Source of the DNA: Paenibacillus sp. UNC451MF
Lineage (GTDB): Bacteria > Bacillota > Bacilli > Paenibacillales > NBRC-103111
DNA length: 64,000 nt
Direction of reading: 5' to 3'
Assembly: GCF_000686845.1 (NCBI RefSeq)
Contig: NZ_JMLS01000020.1
Coordinates: 1 to 64,000, forward strand
Shown piece by piece: positions 36,036 to 45,111 of this stretch. Within the stretch, counting starts at the first letter, position 1. The number at the start of each line of letters is the position of its first letter. Position numbers and translations under genes: made by a program. The notes under the pieces are model-generated. The model was not told where the DNA came from. It did not search any database and was given only the letters and a program-made list of their open reading frames with translations.

Positions 36036-36176
36036 GTGGAGCCAGAACTGACCGAAGAAGGACAAGAAGAGTTATTTAGCCGATTGCGGGCATCACTAGT
36101 TAGTACGCTTAAGGCCAGCTTCGGTGAATTCGAAAATAAGAACCTAACTGGAATTGTTACGAGATTGAACCCATAG
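36036..36176 (+). pseudogene. C-terminal fragment of an unknown gene next to a transposon end
   Basis: A 46-codon frame (VEPELTEEGQEELFSRLRAS and onward to GIVTRLNP) with no start or ribosome binding site. It ends 79 bases before the TGTC/GACA-type terminus at 36255. Position suggests it is the last gene of a mostly deleted transposon, but the family was not recognised. Confidence 0.35.
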
Positions 36177-36205
36177 CACTTGTCATCCGACAACAATCGC
36201 CTTAA

Positions 36206-36255
36206 ATGTAGGGGGATTTGTGTCATTAATGTAGGGAGATTTGTGTCGTTAGACA
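36206..36255 (-). repeat. Transposon right-end-like repeat pair
   Basis: Two direct units, ATGTAGGGGGATTTGTGTCA (36206-36225) and ATGTAGGGAGATTTGTGTCG (36229-36248), are followed by TTAGACA. Read inward from 36255 the sequence begins TGTCTAACGACACAAATC. The TGTC terminus plus spaced ACACAAAT units matches the layout of TnsB-type binding sites. It is related to, but distinct from, the ends at 1552 and 21569; half-units recur at 54060 and 54124. Confidence 0.5.
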
Positions 36256-36296
36256 AATGATTAGTCAAAGAGCCCCTAAAAGGGCTTATTTCGTTA

Positions 36297-36334
36297 ATAC
36301 ATATACACAAAATTCTGATTTTGTGTATATGTAT
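36297..36334. terminator. Perfect 17-bp palindromic hairpin
   Basis: ATACATATACACAAAAT (36297-36313), loop TCTG, and the exact complement (36318-36334). A smaller AGCCC/GGGCT hairpin with a short T run precedes it at about 36270-36290. It lies 175 bases before the next gene and could be a terminator for the deleted element or an operator. Confidence 0.5.
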
Positions 36335-36509
36335 AAGCGTTTTACGCAACTTGACTAATTTTTATCCTTTTTCACTACTTGCTAATTGTTTTATTTGTTT
36401 CGTTTACAAAATGTCGTAATTTATGAATGAGTTTGTCTGAATGTTGAACTAATATTAACTCAGGGCTTATGCTACTTTATTATTATCTTATAGAGATGAG
36501 GTAAACGTC

Positions 36510-37589
36510 ATGAGCAGAATATTGAAGATCGGTATTATTGGCAGCGGGGGGATTGCTGGCTCGCATGTGAAAGCATATCAAGAACTAACCAATGTAGAAA
36601 TAGTTGCGGTTGCGGATGTAGTACCTGGGAAGGCTAAACAGTTTATTGACTTCTGGAATATTCCATCAGCACAACCTTTTGATGACTATAGGAGGTTATT
36701 GGAATTAGAGTTAGATTGCGTAAGCATCTGCACACCGAATGTAGCCCATTATCAAACCACTATCGATGCTTTGAAGGCTGGTAAGAACGTCATGTTGGAA
36801 AAGCCGATGTCTGTTACTTTAAATGAAGCCATAGAAATGGCCCAAACTGCGAAGCAAACTGGCTTCATGCTCAATATAGGTTTTCAACCCAGATATGATC
36901 CGAATATGAGAATTATTCAGGATATTGTACAATCTGGTCAGCTCGGAAAGGTATATTATATTGAAACTGGCGGAGGTCGGAGAAGAGGCATGCCTGGGGG
37001 AACATTTATTTCCAAGGATATTGCTGGGGCAGGTGCGATTGCAGATATCGGCTGCTATTCCCTCGATATGGCACTGAATGCGATGGGTTATCCTAAACCG
37101 ATTACAGTTTCCGCAAGTAGCAGTAATTATTTTGGAACAAATCCACGCTATCACAAGGAATCAAGCCGTTTCGATGTAGAGGATTTCGGTGTTGCCATGA
37201 TTCGTTTTGAAAATGATCTCGTACTGAATTTTAAAATATCATGGGCTATGCATATGGATACTCTGGGTCCAACTTTATTCTTGGGGACAGAGGGTGGGCT
37301 GAAAGTTATGCCTGCCGGTAAAGGACCATGGAGTGGTGTATTTGATGGGAGCGTAGGTGCCATTTCCTATTACCATGATGTAAGAGGTCATCATACTGAG
37401 AGTCAAATTCCGCTAATAGATCATAATAAAAATTTGTTTCACGAAAAAGTTCGTGATTTCGTTCATGCCGTAATAGAAGGCAAGCCGGCGCCTATACCTG
37501 GCGAGCAAATTGTACGGAATCAAGCCATTATTGATGGTATTATACGATCATCCTTACTAAAGCGGGAAGTAACCATTGATTTTGTTTAA
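36510..37589 (+). CDS. Gfo/Idh/MocA-family oxidoreductase
   Basis: 359 residues with a GAGGT site upstream of the ATG. N-terminal Rossmann fold starts LKIGIIGSGGIAGSHVKAYQ (GxGGIA). The catalytic Lys is in VMLEKPMSVTL. GAGAIADIGCYSLDMALNAMG is the substrate-domain helix carrying the Asp and Tyr/His of the active site. It lacks the Cys-rich insertion of the paralogues at 30742 and 62002, so it belongs to a different subgroup. It stands alone between mobile-element remnants and a hairpin terminator. Likely acts on a sugar or inositol; the substrate is unknown. Confidence 0.92.
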   Translation: MSRILKIGIIGSGGIAGSHVKAYQELTNVEIVAVADVVPGKAKQFIDFWNIPSAQPFDDYRRLLELELDCVSICTPNVAHYQTTIDALKAGKNVMLEKPMSVTLNEAIEMAQTAKQTGFMLNIGFQPRYDPNMRIIQDIVQSGQLGKVYYIETGGGRRRGMPGGTFISKDIAGAGAIADIGCYSLDMALNAMGYPKPITVSASSSNYFGTNPRYHKESSRFDVEDFGVAMIRFENDLVLNFKISWAMHMDTLGPTLFLGTEGGLKVMPAGKGPWSGVFDGSVGAISYYHDVRGHHTESQIPLIDHNKNLFHEKVRDFVHAVIEGKPAPIPGEQIVRNQAIIDGIIRSSLLKREVTIDFV

Positions 37590-37705
37590 TAGTTTGGTCT
37601 TGTGTGTTGGTGCAGATCGCTCGGGTCTGTTTCGGTATCGTTGGGAGTAAACGCTGATCCTTTCCTAAAAGCTTGAATAAGTCTTAAATCTAGATGTATC
37701 TTGTC

Positions 37706-37764
37706 AAAAAAAGTGCAGTGGCAGCATAGGACTTATTAGAGTCTGGTGCTACCACTTTTTTTGA
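37706..37764 (+). terminator. Terminator after the oxidoreductase gene
   Basis: AAAAAAAGTGCAGTGGCAGCA on the left pairs imperfectly with TGCTACCACTTTTTTT on the right (one C/A mismatch and a 3-nt bulge), with a long inner arm (AGGACT/AGTCT) and a seven-T tail. Confidence 0.7.
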
Positions 37765-38219
37765 ACTATAGTTCTAATCATTCCATTTGGATCTTTATCT
37801 ATTCTGGCTTAACCACTTCAGATATTAGTACCGTAATGGGAGATATGGTTTCAGAGCAAAACGGGGGCAAAAAATCCTCAAATATACCGAGAGTATGAAA
37901 GTGAAAAGAGACGGCACGACGGTTGATATAGATCACTTAAATGTAAAAGCTGGAGGACAATTGCCCCCTCAGGCATTTCAGTCGGGAAATTCCGTTTTGA
38001 ATATCGTTGCCTATGTTGGAGCGAACCCTTCATCGCTAAAATAAAACAACACAACAAGACTGTCCTTCACACGCATGCGACGAAAAGCCCAGAACTCATT
38101 AAGTTCACTTCTGGTATATACTTCGTCATCAAGCGTGAAGATGCAGGCTCTTGCCTTCCTCTTCGGAATCGAGGCCCAACTCGGAGCTCAAGAATTTGAC
38201 ACGCACTCTGACACAACTT
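37765..38219. other. Gene-free stretch with a 49-codon unknown frame
   Basis: At 37895-38044 a frame starts MKVKRDGTTVDIDHLNVKAG and ends GANPSSLK. It has no ribosome binding site; YTES precedes it in the same frame, so it may be the end of a decayed gene. I do not recognise it. Nothing else coding is visible. Confidence 0.35.
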
Positions 38220-39092
38220 TTATTTGCTCTTTCTGTAATACAACGGCTGGTGTCCGGTGACAAACTTGAACACTCTGCCGAAATGCGTCACACTGCCGAA
38301 TCCTACTTTTTGGGAAATCAGATTGACCTTCATGGAGGACCGTACCAGTAGCTTTTTCGCTTCCTTTATTCTTACGCTGTTCAAATACTCCACGAAGGTA
38401 AAGCCTGTCGCTTCTTTAAAAAAACGGCTTACATGGTAGGGACTGACGTAAAATTTCTCCGCCAGCAGGTCAAGCGACAGTTTCTCCATATAATGGTTGT
38501 TAATATAACAAACGATTTCTGAGATTCTTTCATGCTTGATGCTGGGAAATTCCAACGGTTCCGGGCTTTTTTGTTTCATGTGCCGGCAGCAGGTAATAAG
38601 AAGCTGCAGTATTAAGGTCTGCGCATACATCTCGAAGCCCGGCTTTCGTTCCTGCACCTCCTGTATGATGGCATGCGCCAGCGCCTCCACAGAGGGCCGG
38701 TCAAGCTCGGAGCCTTTCACGATAATGTAATCCCTCTCAAACAGAGGCTGGAGAATTTCCCTATAGGATTCATTTACCGAGGTCATATAATTTTCATGAA
38801 TATTTACGATGAGCCGCTCATGCTTCGGCATTTCAGCGTTTGTAGTCCGATGCAGGATATTAGGCGAGATGATGATGATATCTCCCCCGTTTAACACCAT
38901 TGTCCGGTCTTTGATAAAAAATTCCCGTTGGCCGGACATCAGATAATAAAATTCATACGTGCTATGAAAATGATTGGTCGGCATATGGTGACTAAGTGCC
39001 TTCCGGTGGGATACCAAGAAGGTCCCTTCGTCGTTACCGTAATAAAGACTTCCCAACCTGAACACCGCCTTTACACCGCTTGTCTGCCTCAT
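38220..39092 (-). CDS. AraC-family transcriptional regulator for the GH105 gene
   Basis: About 290 residues from the ATG at 39092 (MRQTSGVKAVFRLG); the open frame reaches 39260 but the extra part is hydrophobic and unlike the family, and AGGTG precedes the chosen start. N-terminal cupin sensor with HFHSTYEFYYLMSGQREFF and LNGGDIIIISPNILHRT. C-terminal helix-turn-helix pair with LSLDLLAEKFYVSPYHVSRFFKE and VNLISQKVGFGSVTHFGRVFK. It is divergent from the GH105 gene with a 112-bp spacer and is its probable regulator. Confidence 0.9.
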   Translation of the reverse strand: MRQTSGVKAVFRLGSLYYGNDEGTFLVSHRKALSHHMPTNHFHSTYEFYYLMSGQREFFIKDRTMVLNGGDIIIISPNILHRTTNAEMPKHERLIVNIHENYMTSVNESYREILQPLFERDYIIVKGSELDRPSVEALAHAIIQEVQERKPGFEMYAQTLILQLLITCCRHMKQKSPEPLEFPSIKHERISEIVCYINNHYMEKLSLDLLAEKFYVSPYHVSRFFKEATGFTFVEYLNSVRIKEAKKLLVRSSMKVNLISQKVGFGSVTHFGRVFKFVTGHQPLYYRKSK

Positions 39093-39204
39093 TATACACC
39101 TAATATCAAGCGCAAGAAATAAGAAGAAATCATGTTTTTTCGCAAATAATGTACATATTGTTGTGATAGTATAGGTGTAGAATACATAAAGGAGGATAAG
39201 TACG

Positions 39205-40332
39205 ATGAATTCTTCAGAAACAAATTCCCAGAAAACAATGCAGGCAGAACTAACTCCCATTCAATGGGCGGAGAAGGCATGTGAAGCATTGATGTACAAG
39301 TTCGAGCCGGAAAACCTTCCGCCGGACAGGTTCCATTATCATCAGGGGGTCTTTTTGTCCGGCATGGAGAAAACCTGGCGTGAGACCAAAATCAATAAAT
39401 ATTACGATTATATCAAACGCTGGGTGGACAGCCAGGTTCTCGAGGATGGCAGCATCAAGAAGTATAACCCCGGTGAATTCGATGATATTCAACCGGGCGT
39501 GCTCCTTTTTAACCTATATGAGCAAACAGGAGACGAGCGGTATACCAAAGCCCTTCATACGCTAGTACCCCTATTTAAAACATGGAAAACGAACCCATCG
39601 GGCGGGTTCTGGCATAAGGATCGTTATCCGAATCAAATGTGGCTGGACTTGTTGTATATGGCCGGGCCGATTGCCGTTATGTATGGCAAGACCTTCGGTG
39701 AAAGCGAGTACTTCGACATGATGGCTTACCAGGCGATTCTGATGGAGAAGCATACGAAGGATCCGAAGACCGGCTTGCTGTATCACGGTTGGGATGAAAC
39801 CAAGCAGGCGAAATGGGCTGACCCCGTAACGGGCCTCGCTCCAGAGTTCTGGGGTCGTGCGATCGGCTGGTTCCCTGTCGCCCTGCTGGAAATGTTTGAA
39901 TACTTGCCTGAGGATCATAAGGATAAGCCGAAGCTGATAAACATTCTTCAGGACCTGTTGATCGCTTTGCCTAATTTCCAGGATGCCGAAACCGGTTTAT
40001 GGTACCAGGTGGTCGACAAAGGAGATCAGCCGGACAACTGGCTGGAAAATTCCTGTACGTCCCTGTACGTTCACGCCATAGCGAAGGCCGTGCGCTTCGG
40101 CTATCTGGATGCGAAGTATCTGGAATATGCCTGGAAGGGCTATCAAGGCGTCATTGACACATTAAATTTCGATGAGAACGGCCATGCGGTCATTGGCAAC
40201 ATCTGCATCGGCACAGGCATCGGTGACTACGCCCACTATATTGCCCGCCCTACCAGCGAAAATGATCTGCACGGCGCAGGAGCCTTTATTCTCATGTGTG
40301 TGGAAATGAGCAAAGCGCAAAGGCTGGAATAA
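39205..40332 (+). CDS. GH105 unsaturated rhamnogalacturonyl/glucuronyl hydrolase, YteR-like
   Basis: 375 residues, ATG preceded by AAGGAGG. The alpha/alpha-barrel family blocks are visible: FHYHQGVFLSGMEKTW, GSIKKYNPGEFDDIQPGV, FWHKDRYPNQMWLDLLYM (candidate catalytic Asp148, equivalent to the general acid of YteR) and APEFWGRAIGWFPVALLEM. There is no signal peptide, so it works in the cytoplasm. GH105 enzymes remove the 4,5-unsaturated uronic acid left at the non-reducing end by polysaccharide lyases, using hydration of the double bond rather than classical hydrolysis. It implies that lyase-derived oligosaccharides of pectin or related polymers are imported. A terminator follows immediately. 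Confidence 0.93.
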   Translation: MNSSETNSQKTMQAELTPIQWAEKACEALMYKFEPENLPPDRFHYHQGVFLSGMEKTWRETKINKYYDYIKRWVDSQVLEDGSIKKYNPGEFDDIQPGVLLFNLYEQTGDERYTKALHTLVPLFKTWKTNPSGGFWHKDRYPNQMWLDLLYMAGPIAVMYGKTFGESEYFDMMAYQAILMEKHTKDPKTGLLYHGWDETKQAKWADPVTGLAPEFWGRAIGWFPVALLEMFEYLPEDHKDKPKLINILQDLLIALPNFQDAETGLWYQVVDKGDQPDNWLENSCTSLYVHAIAKAVRFGYLDAKYLEYAWKGYQGVIDTLNFDENGHAVIGNICIGTGIGDYAHYIARPTSENDLHGAGAFILMCVEMSKAQRLE

Positions 40333-40346
40333 TATATCATATAAAA

Positions 40347-40383
40347 CAAAAAAACTGTAGCCCCGTGAGGCTTCAGTTTTTTA
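40347..40383. terminator. Terminator between converging GH105 and glycosidase genes
   Basis: AAAAAAACTGxAGCC pairs with GGCTTCAGTTTTTT around a CCGTGA loop; A and T runs on both sides allow use from either direction. Confidence 0.8.
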
Positions 40384-40483
40384 ATTTTCACATAACGATT
40401 CACGCTATTTGACAGCTCCACCTTTTAGGTAGTGTGTAGTTCATTCATGCGAGCTATCTCAAACACCCCCATGCTACATCCGC

Positions 40484-41290
40484 TTAGTTTTTACGCAAGG
40501 TGTTGGAATGGTGATAGCTGGTTCCGTTGCTGTTCACAGCCCTTAGGTAGTAATAATACGTTACACCGGGAGTCGGTGTTTTGTCGGTAAAAGTAGTGCC
40601 CGTAATGCCGCTTTGCAAGACGGTGAAGTTCGCTGTAGGCCCCGTACTACGGTAAACCGTGTAGCTGTCCGCGTTGTTACGGTAATTTCGCACCCAGTTG
40701 AAGTTCACCTTTTCGTTTAGAGAGTACAAGCCGAATTTGCCGCTTGAAAATGTACTATCCGTTGCGGTCAAAATCGGTCCAAACTGGTTGACTGAGCCTA
40801 TGAGCGTGCTTCCTTCGACTCTGAAGTACATCAATAAATTATTTAGATCCATCCCAGGCACGTTCTTGTTCTCCAGCAATTGGGTCCGGGTAATGGAAGC
40901 GAGCACGGTCTCCGTGTTGTTCTGGAGTTTGACGATTTTAAACTTGTCTTCGTTAATATTGTAAACGAACTTATAGTAGTTGGAATTGTTCGCATACCTC
41001 GCCACGAGACCATAAGCAAACACCGTTTTGCTGGAATCTGACTCGACTTTTTCGGCCATTGTTTCTACTTCATAATCGTTGGTCACGATGGAGTCGAATA
41101 TCGTCACGCCCATGCCTGCGAGAGGCGATTGATAGAAGCCTGCGTTCCGGACGCTGTCGGATACGACGGACCAGGTTCCTTGTTCGGGCGTCCAACCGCT
41201 TGATGTGCCGTCTTCAAAATACTTACGATACGTTTCTGTGCGGGTTGGTTCCCAACGGATGAATTGGATGTCTCGCTCGTGATCGCGGCA
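40484..41290 (-). pseudogene. C-terminal part of the frameshifted secreted glycosidase
   Basis: In a different frame from the upstream part, this continues FIRWEPTRTETYRKYFEDG, a ConA-like/family-16-type carbohydrate-binding module (TYRKYFEDGTSSGWTPEQG through NKFGLYSLNEKV-like FGLYSLNEKVNFNW), and then a last FN3-like module ending SYHHSNTLRKN. Joining it to the upstream part needs one frameshift near 41250-41290, where both frames overlap. A sequencing error would give the same picture, because both parts look otherwise undamaged. Confidence 0.7.
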
Positions 41291-43356
41291 TCGTGCGGAG
41301 CGAGCGGCAGAAAGCTTGGCGCTGTAGCTGTCATTTCCGACGAAGGGCCGCTTTCTCCTCTTCCGTTGTACGCTGTAACTGCGAAATAATACGTCGTGCC
41401 TACCGTCAAACCTCTGATTAACTTTCCAAGGTTGTTGCCGACATCGATCGTGTTCGTATAAGTACCCGAAGTAGTTCCATATTTGACCTTGTAACCTGTT
41501 GCCCCCGGCACGCTTTTCCACTCGACGCCGATGTTGCCGATCGTTTCCCCGAAAGCGCGTCTGGTTTCCGGGGCCACTGGAGCGGATAGCGTCGCAGACG
41601 TTTCGTTAGAAACCAAGCTCTCTCCAGTGGCGTTGTATGCCGTCATCGTAAAATAATACGTACTGTTGTTCGTAAGACCGGTTATCGTTCGAGTTAGGTT
41701 ATTGCCCGCGTCCACCGTCGTCGTATAACTGCCGGAAGAGGTGCCGTACTTCACTTTGTACCCGGTCGCGTTCAAGCTCGGCTGCCACTTCAGCGTTACC
41801 GATTGATTGCCTGCGGCCGTCATCATCAGCACAGGGGGGCGGGGCGCATCGGGGCTGCTAGTACGCGTCCATTCCACCCTCATGACACTGTAAGGAGGTA
41901 CGAGTATAGGATTGCTCGTCGATCCGGATTGAACCGTCACATCAATCAAGTTGGCTCCTCTGTTTCTCGCTAGCGGATCAGTTGCAGTCGTGTACGTCTT
42001 GGTGAGCTCGGAGGCCACGTTGCTGCCGTTCATTCGAACGGTCACTTCATGCTCGTCAGCCGATTTATTCGTAAGGACGACATAATTTTTGCCATTATCA
42101 CCTCTGAACGCTTGCGCGAACAACGCCGGCATCGTGCCGCCTGTCTTACTGACGGTGCTGCCACCCGTGACCGATGTGCCCCAGGCGACCGTACCTTGAT
42201 TGATAGCGCCGTCGATGACCTTCAGCGAAGCGGCAGGCGCGCCGTAATACGGATCGAAATTTAAAGTCGATGTGTCCACGGTGGTTCCTCTTTGATAGGC
42301 GTCCTCGAGCAGCATCTTGTTACTCGTGCCAGGGGTGAATAAGCCGTTCGTAAAGGTGTAACCCGCCAAGTACGGGATGCTAGAATTCGTCACCAGGCGA
42401 AGAATCGACTCGCTTACGTAAATGCCGTGGTACTGCGAGTTGTACAGCTCCCCACCCAGCGCGACGCCGTGTTCGCCGATAAATAGGGGAGTGCCTGGCA
42501 AATTGATCCCGTAATTGGCATCAATCAGCGTGTTCCAGTTGTCCAAGTACCCGTTGGCGTTCGTCATCGCAGCGCTTGTAGTGGTGCCGTCGCCTTTGAA
42601 CCTGTGCGTTGTAATCGCATCCCAATATTTGTTCGGGTAGCTGTAGACTTCGTTGTCGAAGCCAGCCACTTGATTGTTGCTCATAGAAATGACGGTTTTG
42701 GCGCTTGGATACTCCGATTTGATAATGTCGTTGAACGTCTTGGCTCTGTTCAAATAGTCGATGGCGGACTTGAATGCCGCTTGTTGACTGCCGATGCCCG
42801 TCGTGTAGTACGAAATTTCGTTCCCTAATTCGAAGTAAAGCACGGGCACATGATTATCGTACAAATATTTCGCTAGGTCTCGCGACTGCTCCGGATTATA
42901 CTGCAGGACGTTCACCATAATGACCGCTTTGGCTCCCGTTTGTTGCAGAAAGTCCACGTAATCGGAGATGCGCTCGCCGCCTTTGGTGAGCTGATAGCGC
43001 CTCGCATACAACTGAGGGTAATAGCGACCCGCTTCTTTCATCGCCTGCCCGTTGTATTCAGTATCCGTAGATCCGAGCTTCCAGGAATAGCTGTTGGTAG
43101 GCGTGCCTCCAGGCCACCTGAGAAAACCGATTCGTCCATAATTGTTTGCCGCGTTGATGACATTCGCATCGTTGATCCGGATGGCGGTACGTTCAGGTTC
43201 GTTGTTCAAGCCGCGAAAATCCGGGTTGTACGTCGTTGTGGCGCTAGTATTGATGTTGATGGTTGCGCTGACAGGAGTCGCATGAGTTGTCACAGGGAAC
43301 AAGCTTGTCAGCAAGATGGCGCCTGCTATTGCGGATAGAAGGGACGTTTTCTTCAT
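41104..43356 (-). CDS. Secreted clan GH-A glycosidase with FN3 modules, frameshifted near its 3' end
   Basis: The 750-residue frame begins with a signal peptide (MKKTSLLSAIAGAILLTSL, cleavage near THA) and has AAGGAGAGAG upstream. Catalytic domain about 35-510: LRWPGGTPTNSYSW, acid/base Glu180 in VLYFELGNE, and nucleophile Glu295 in LFIGEHG. This pattern is closest to the GH39/GH51/GH79 branch of clan A (arabinofuranosidase- or heparanase-like). FN3 modules follow at about 515-600 and 605-690. The last about 55 residues (after ITSETSN) are out of frame and meaningless; the true continuation lies in the overlapping frame ending at 40484, giving a predicted native length of about 960. Secreted, acting on polymer outside the cell. 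Confidence 0.82.
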   Translation of the reverse strand: MKKTSLLSAIAGAILLTSLFPVTTHATPVSATININTSATTTYNPDFRGLNNEPERTAIRINDANVINAANNYGRIGFLRWPGGTPTNSYSWKLGSTDTEYNGQAMKEAGRYYPQLYARRYQLTKGGERISDYVDFLQQTGAKAVIMVNVLQYNPEQSRDLAKYLYDNHVPVLYFELGNEISYYTTGIGSQQAAFKSAIDYLNRAKTFNDIIKSEYPSAKTVISMSNNQVAGFDNEVYSYPNKYWDAITTHRFKGDGTTTSAAMTNANGYLDNWNTLIDANYGINLPGTPLFIGEHGVALGGELYNSQYHGIYVSESILRLVTNSSIPYLAGYTFTNGLFTPGTSNKMLLEDAYQRGTTVDTSTLNFDPYYGAPAASLKVIDGAINQGTVAWGTSVTGGSTVSKTGGTMPALFAQAFRGDNGKNYVVLTNKSADEHEVTVRMNGSNVASELTKTYTTATDPLARNRGANLIDVTVQSGSTSNPILVPPYSVMRVEWTRTSSPDAPRPPVLMMTAAGNQSVTLKWQPSLNATGYKVKYGTSSGSYTTTVDAGNNLTRTITGLTNNSTYYFTMTAYNATGESLVSNETSATLSAPVAPETRRAFGETIGNIGVEWKSVPGATGYKVKYGTTSGTYTNTIDVGNNLGKLIRGLTVGTTYYFAVTAYNGRGESGPSSEMTATAPSFLPLAPHDAAITSETSNSSVGNQPAQKRIVSILKTAHQAVGRPNKEPGPSYPTASGTQASINRLSQAWA

Positions 43357-43613
43357 TATTCTCTCTCCTTGTTAATAGGGTAGGCGCATCTTATTAGGAA
43401 TGCGCCTGTCTTTCCCGAGTTTTCCTTGTCTGCTGTAAATGGGGTTTACCTGTTGAACCAGCAGCACCAAGGGATCGAAACACCATTCCTTTTCTTCTCT
43501 CACCTTCTTTACTCAAGTTTGAATGCGCTTTCTTTTGTTTGGAACACCATAACCAGGCTGAACGGTATCAGTGGTAAGCGGAGAGGAAGTCCAGTCATGG
43601 TCACAGCTACTTA

Positions 43614-45023
43614 TTAGAGGAGGAGTATCACCTGCATTGGGAACAGGTTTTCGCTCAAGTCTGCTTCATGCTCTAGTATACACTCCTTGTTTAGGATCAT
43701 CGTAGAACGATCAGATAAGGTGAACGCGGTCCATTCGGGCAGCCCCTCAGCTTTCGGCTTACCTGAGCGGATAAAGGCGGCCCACGCCGCATGCATACGA
43801 GCTGCAAGCTCTTTTCCTTCTGCCGGATTGGAGTCGATGATAAACGGACCTTCCGCTCCGTGAATTGCTCCTTGTTCACCTGTATACTCGAAACGGTATA
43901 GCCAAACGGGATTCCCGTGTTCTGCCGCCATCTCCGCGAGGCGGACTGCCGCAATTCGGTATAAGCAGTCGGTCAGCGTGTCTTTCCAAACTTCATCAGC
44001 AGGTTTTTGGAGAGCGGCTTTACGATATGCATCCAAGACCAACCCGCTGTTCGTCCCGAATAAGGAATTCAGAACTTCTTCGTTTTGCACTTTCAGTCCG
44101 GACGAGTTCGAGATGAAGGATACGGCTTCGTCCTTATTAGTCCCCAATAGCAATGGAATATTGCGGTCAAGCTTACCGAGAACCTCAGCAATAGGTTCCA
44201 TTGGGATCGTGAGTCCATCGCGTACAGGACCAAAAGTGTGAAGGCTGTTATCTTGAGCTTCCACAATCTTATGTGCCGGAAGTGTCAGTAATCGATGCGC
44301 TTCCTTATGCGGAATGCCCAGTTTATCCAGAAGCCGTAGAGTAATTAGGTTGGCAGTGCGTGTATCACGGATGGACTGCATTGCGCCACTTCGGGCAATG
44401 ACTTGGTGAAATAATCCTTGAGCAGCGGGTACAGCTAGCAGCGTACTTACGCACTTGGCACCGGCCGATACACCCGAAATGGTGATACGGTTGGGGTCGC
44501 CTCCAAAAGATGAAATATTCTCTTTGATCCACTTAAGTGCCGCAACGATGTCCAGTATCCCGTTGTTTCCGGTGGTCCGATAGGCATCACCCAGCAGATC
44601 GCCCAAATACAGAAAACCTAATGCCCCCAGGCGGTAGTTAAGGGAAACGCACACTATGTTATCCCGTTTGGCAAAAGTCACACCCGCAAATTCCGCGCCC
44701 GTTCCACTAACAAATCCGCCGCCATGGATGTTGACAAGAACTGGACGGTTCGCTTGCTCCACACCAGATGTCCAGATGTTGAGACTTAAACAATCCTCGG
44801 ATTGTTCCTTGAGGAATTGCTTCTGATCGTTATCCGGCTGGTACGACCTGGGGCCGAATCGGCTAGCATCCAATACTCCCTCCCAGGGCAGCTTGGGATA
44901 CGGCGGCAAAAATCGGCGCTCGGCGGCTGGGGCCTCTGCATAAGGAATTCCGCGAAAAATGTAAAGTTCACCTTGCTGAATACCCTGTACTTGACCTAAG
45001 TTCGTGTTAATAATCAATTGCAT
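43614..45023 (-). CDS. Carboxylesterase, type B
   Basis: 469 residues of the alpha/beta-hydrolase COesterase family. RGIPYAEAP near the N-terminus, SEDCLSLNIWTSG, LVNIHGGGFVSGTGAEF (oxyanion hole) and the nucleophile elbow GVSAGAKCV. The later LGTNKDEAVSF holds the acid residue and FGP/VH blocks the His. GGAGG stands just upstream of the ATG. No signal peptide is present, so it is probably cytosolic. It lies downstream of the LysR gene on the same strand, separated by an inverted-repeat spacer. A role in removing acetyl or feruloyl groups, or an esterified malonate, is possible but not shown. Confidence 0.9.
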   Translation of the reverse strand: MQLIINTNLGQVQGIQQGELYIFRGIPYAEAPAAERRFLPPYPKLPWEGVLDASRFGPRSYQPDNDQKQFLKEQSEDCLSLNIWTSGVEQANRPVLVNIHGGGFVSGTGAEFAGVTFAKRDNIVCVSLNYRLGALGFLYLGDLLGDAYRTTGNNGILDIVAALKWIKENISSFGGDPNRITISGVSAGAKCVSTLLAVPAAQGLFHQVIARSGAMQSIRDTRTANLITLRLLDKLGIPHKEAHRLLTLPAHKIVEAQDNSLHTFGPVRDGLTIPMEPIAEVLGKLDRNIPLLLGTNKDEAVSFISNSSGLKVQNEEVLNSLFGTNSGLVLDAYRKAALQKPADEVWKDTLTDCLYRIAAVRLAEMAAEHGNPVWLYRFEYTGEQGAIHGAEGPFIIDSNPAEGKELAARMHAAWAAFIRSGKPKAEGLPEWTAFTLSDRSTMILNKECILEHEADLSENLFPMQVILLL

Positions 45024-45062
45024 AGCCTCCAGATAGAATGTTTGCTTAGACCATTATATCGG

Positions 45063-45100
45063 ACCATATTCATATTGAATAATATATAATCGTATATGGT
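45063..45100. promoter_or_regulatory. Inverted-repeat operator candidate upstream of the esterase
   Basis: ACCATAT (45063-45069) and ATATGGT (45094-45100) form a spaced palindrome with AT-rich DNA between, in the 88-bp gap between the LysR and esterase genes. LysR-type sites are often of this kind. Confidence 0.35.
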
Positions 45101-45111
45101 TTAAATAACTG

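Noticed and set aside
36008-36349. Minus-strand 113-codon frame
   Set aside because: It runs across transposon end repeats and palindromes with no start signal or recognisable domain.
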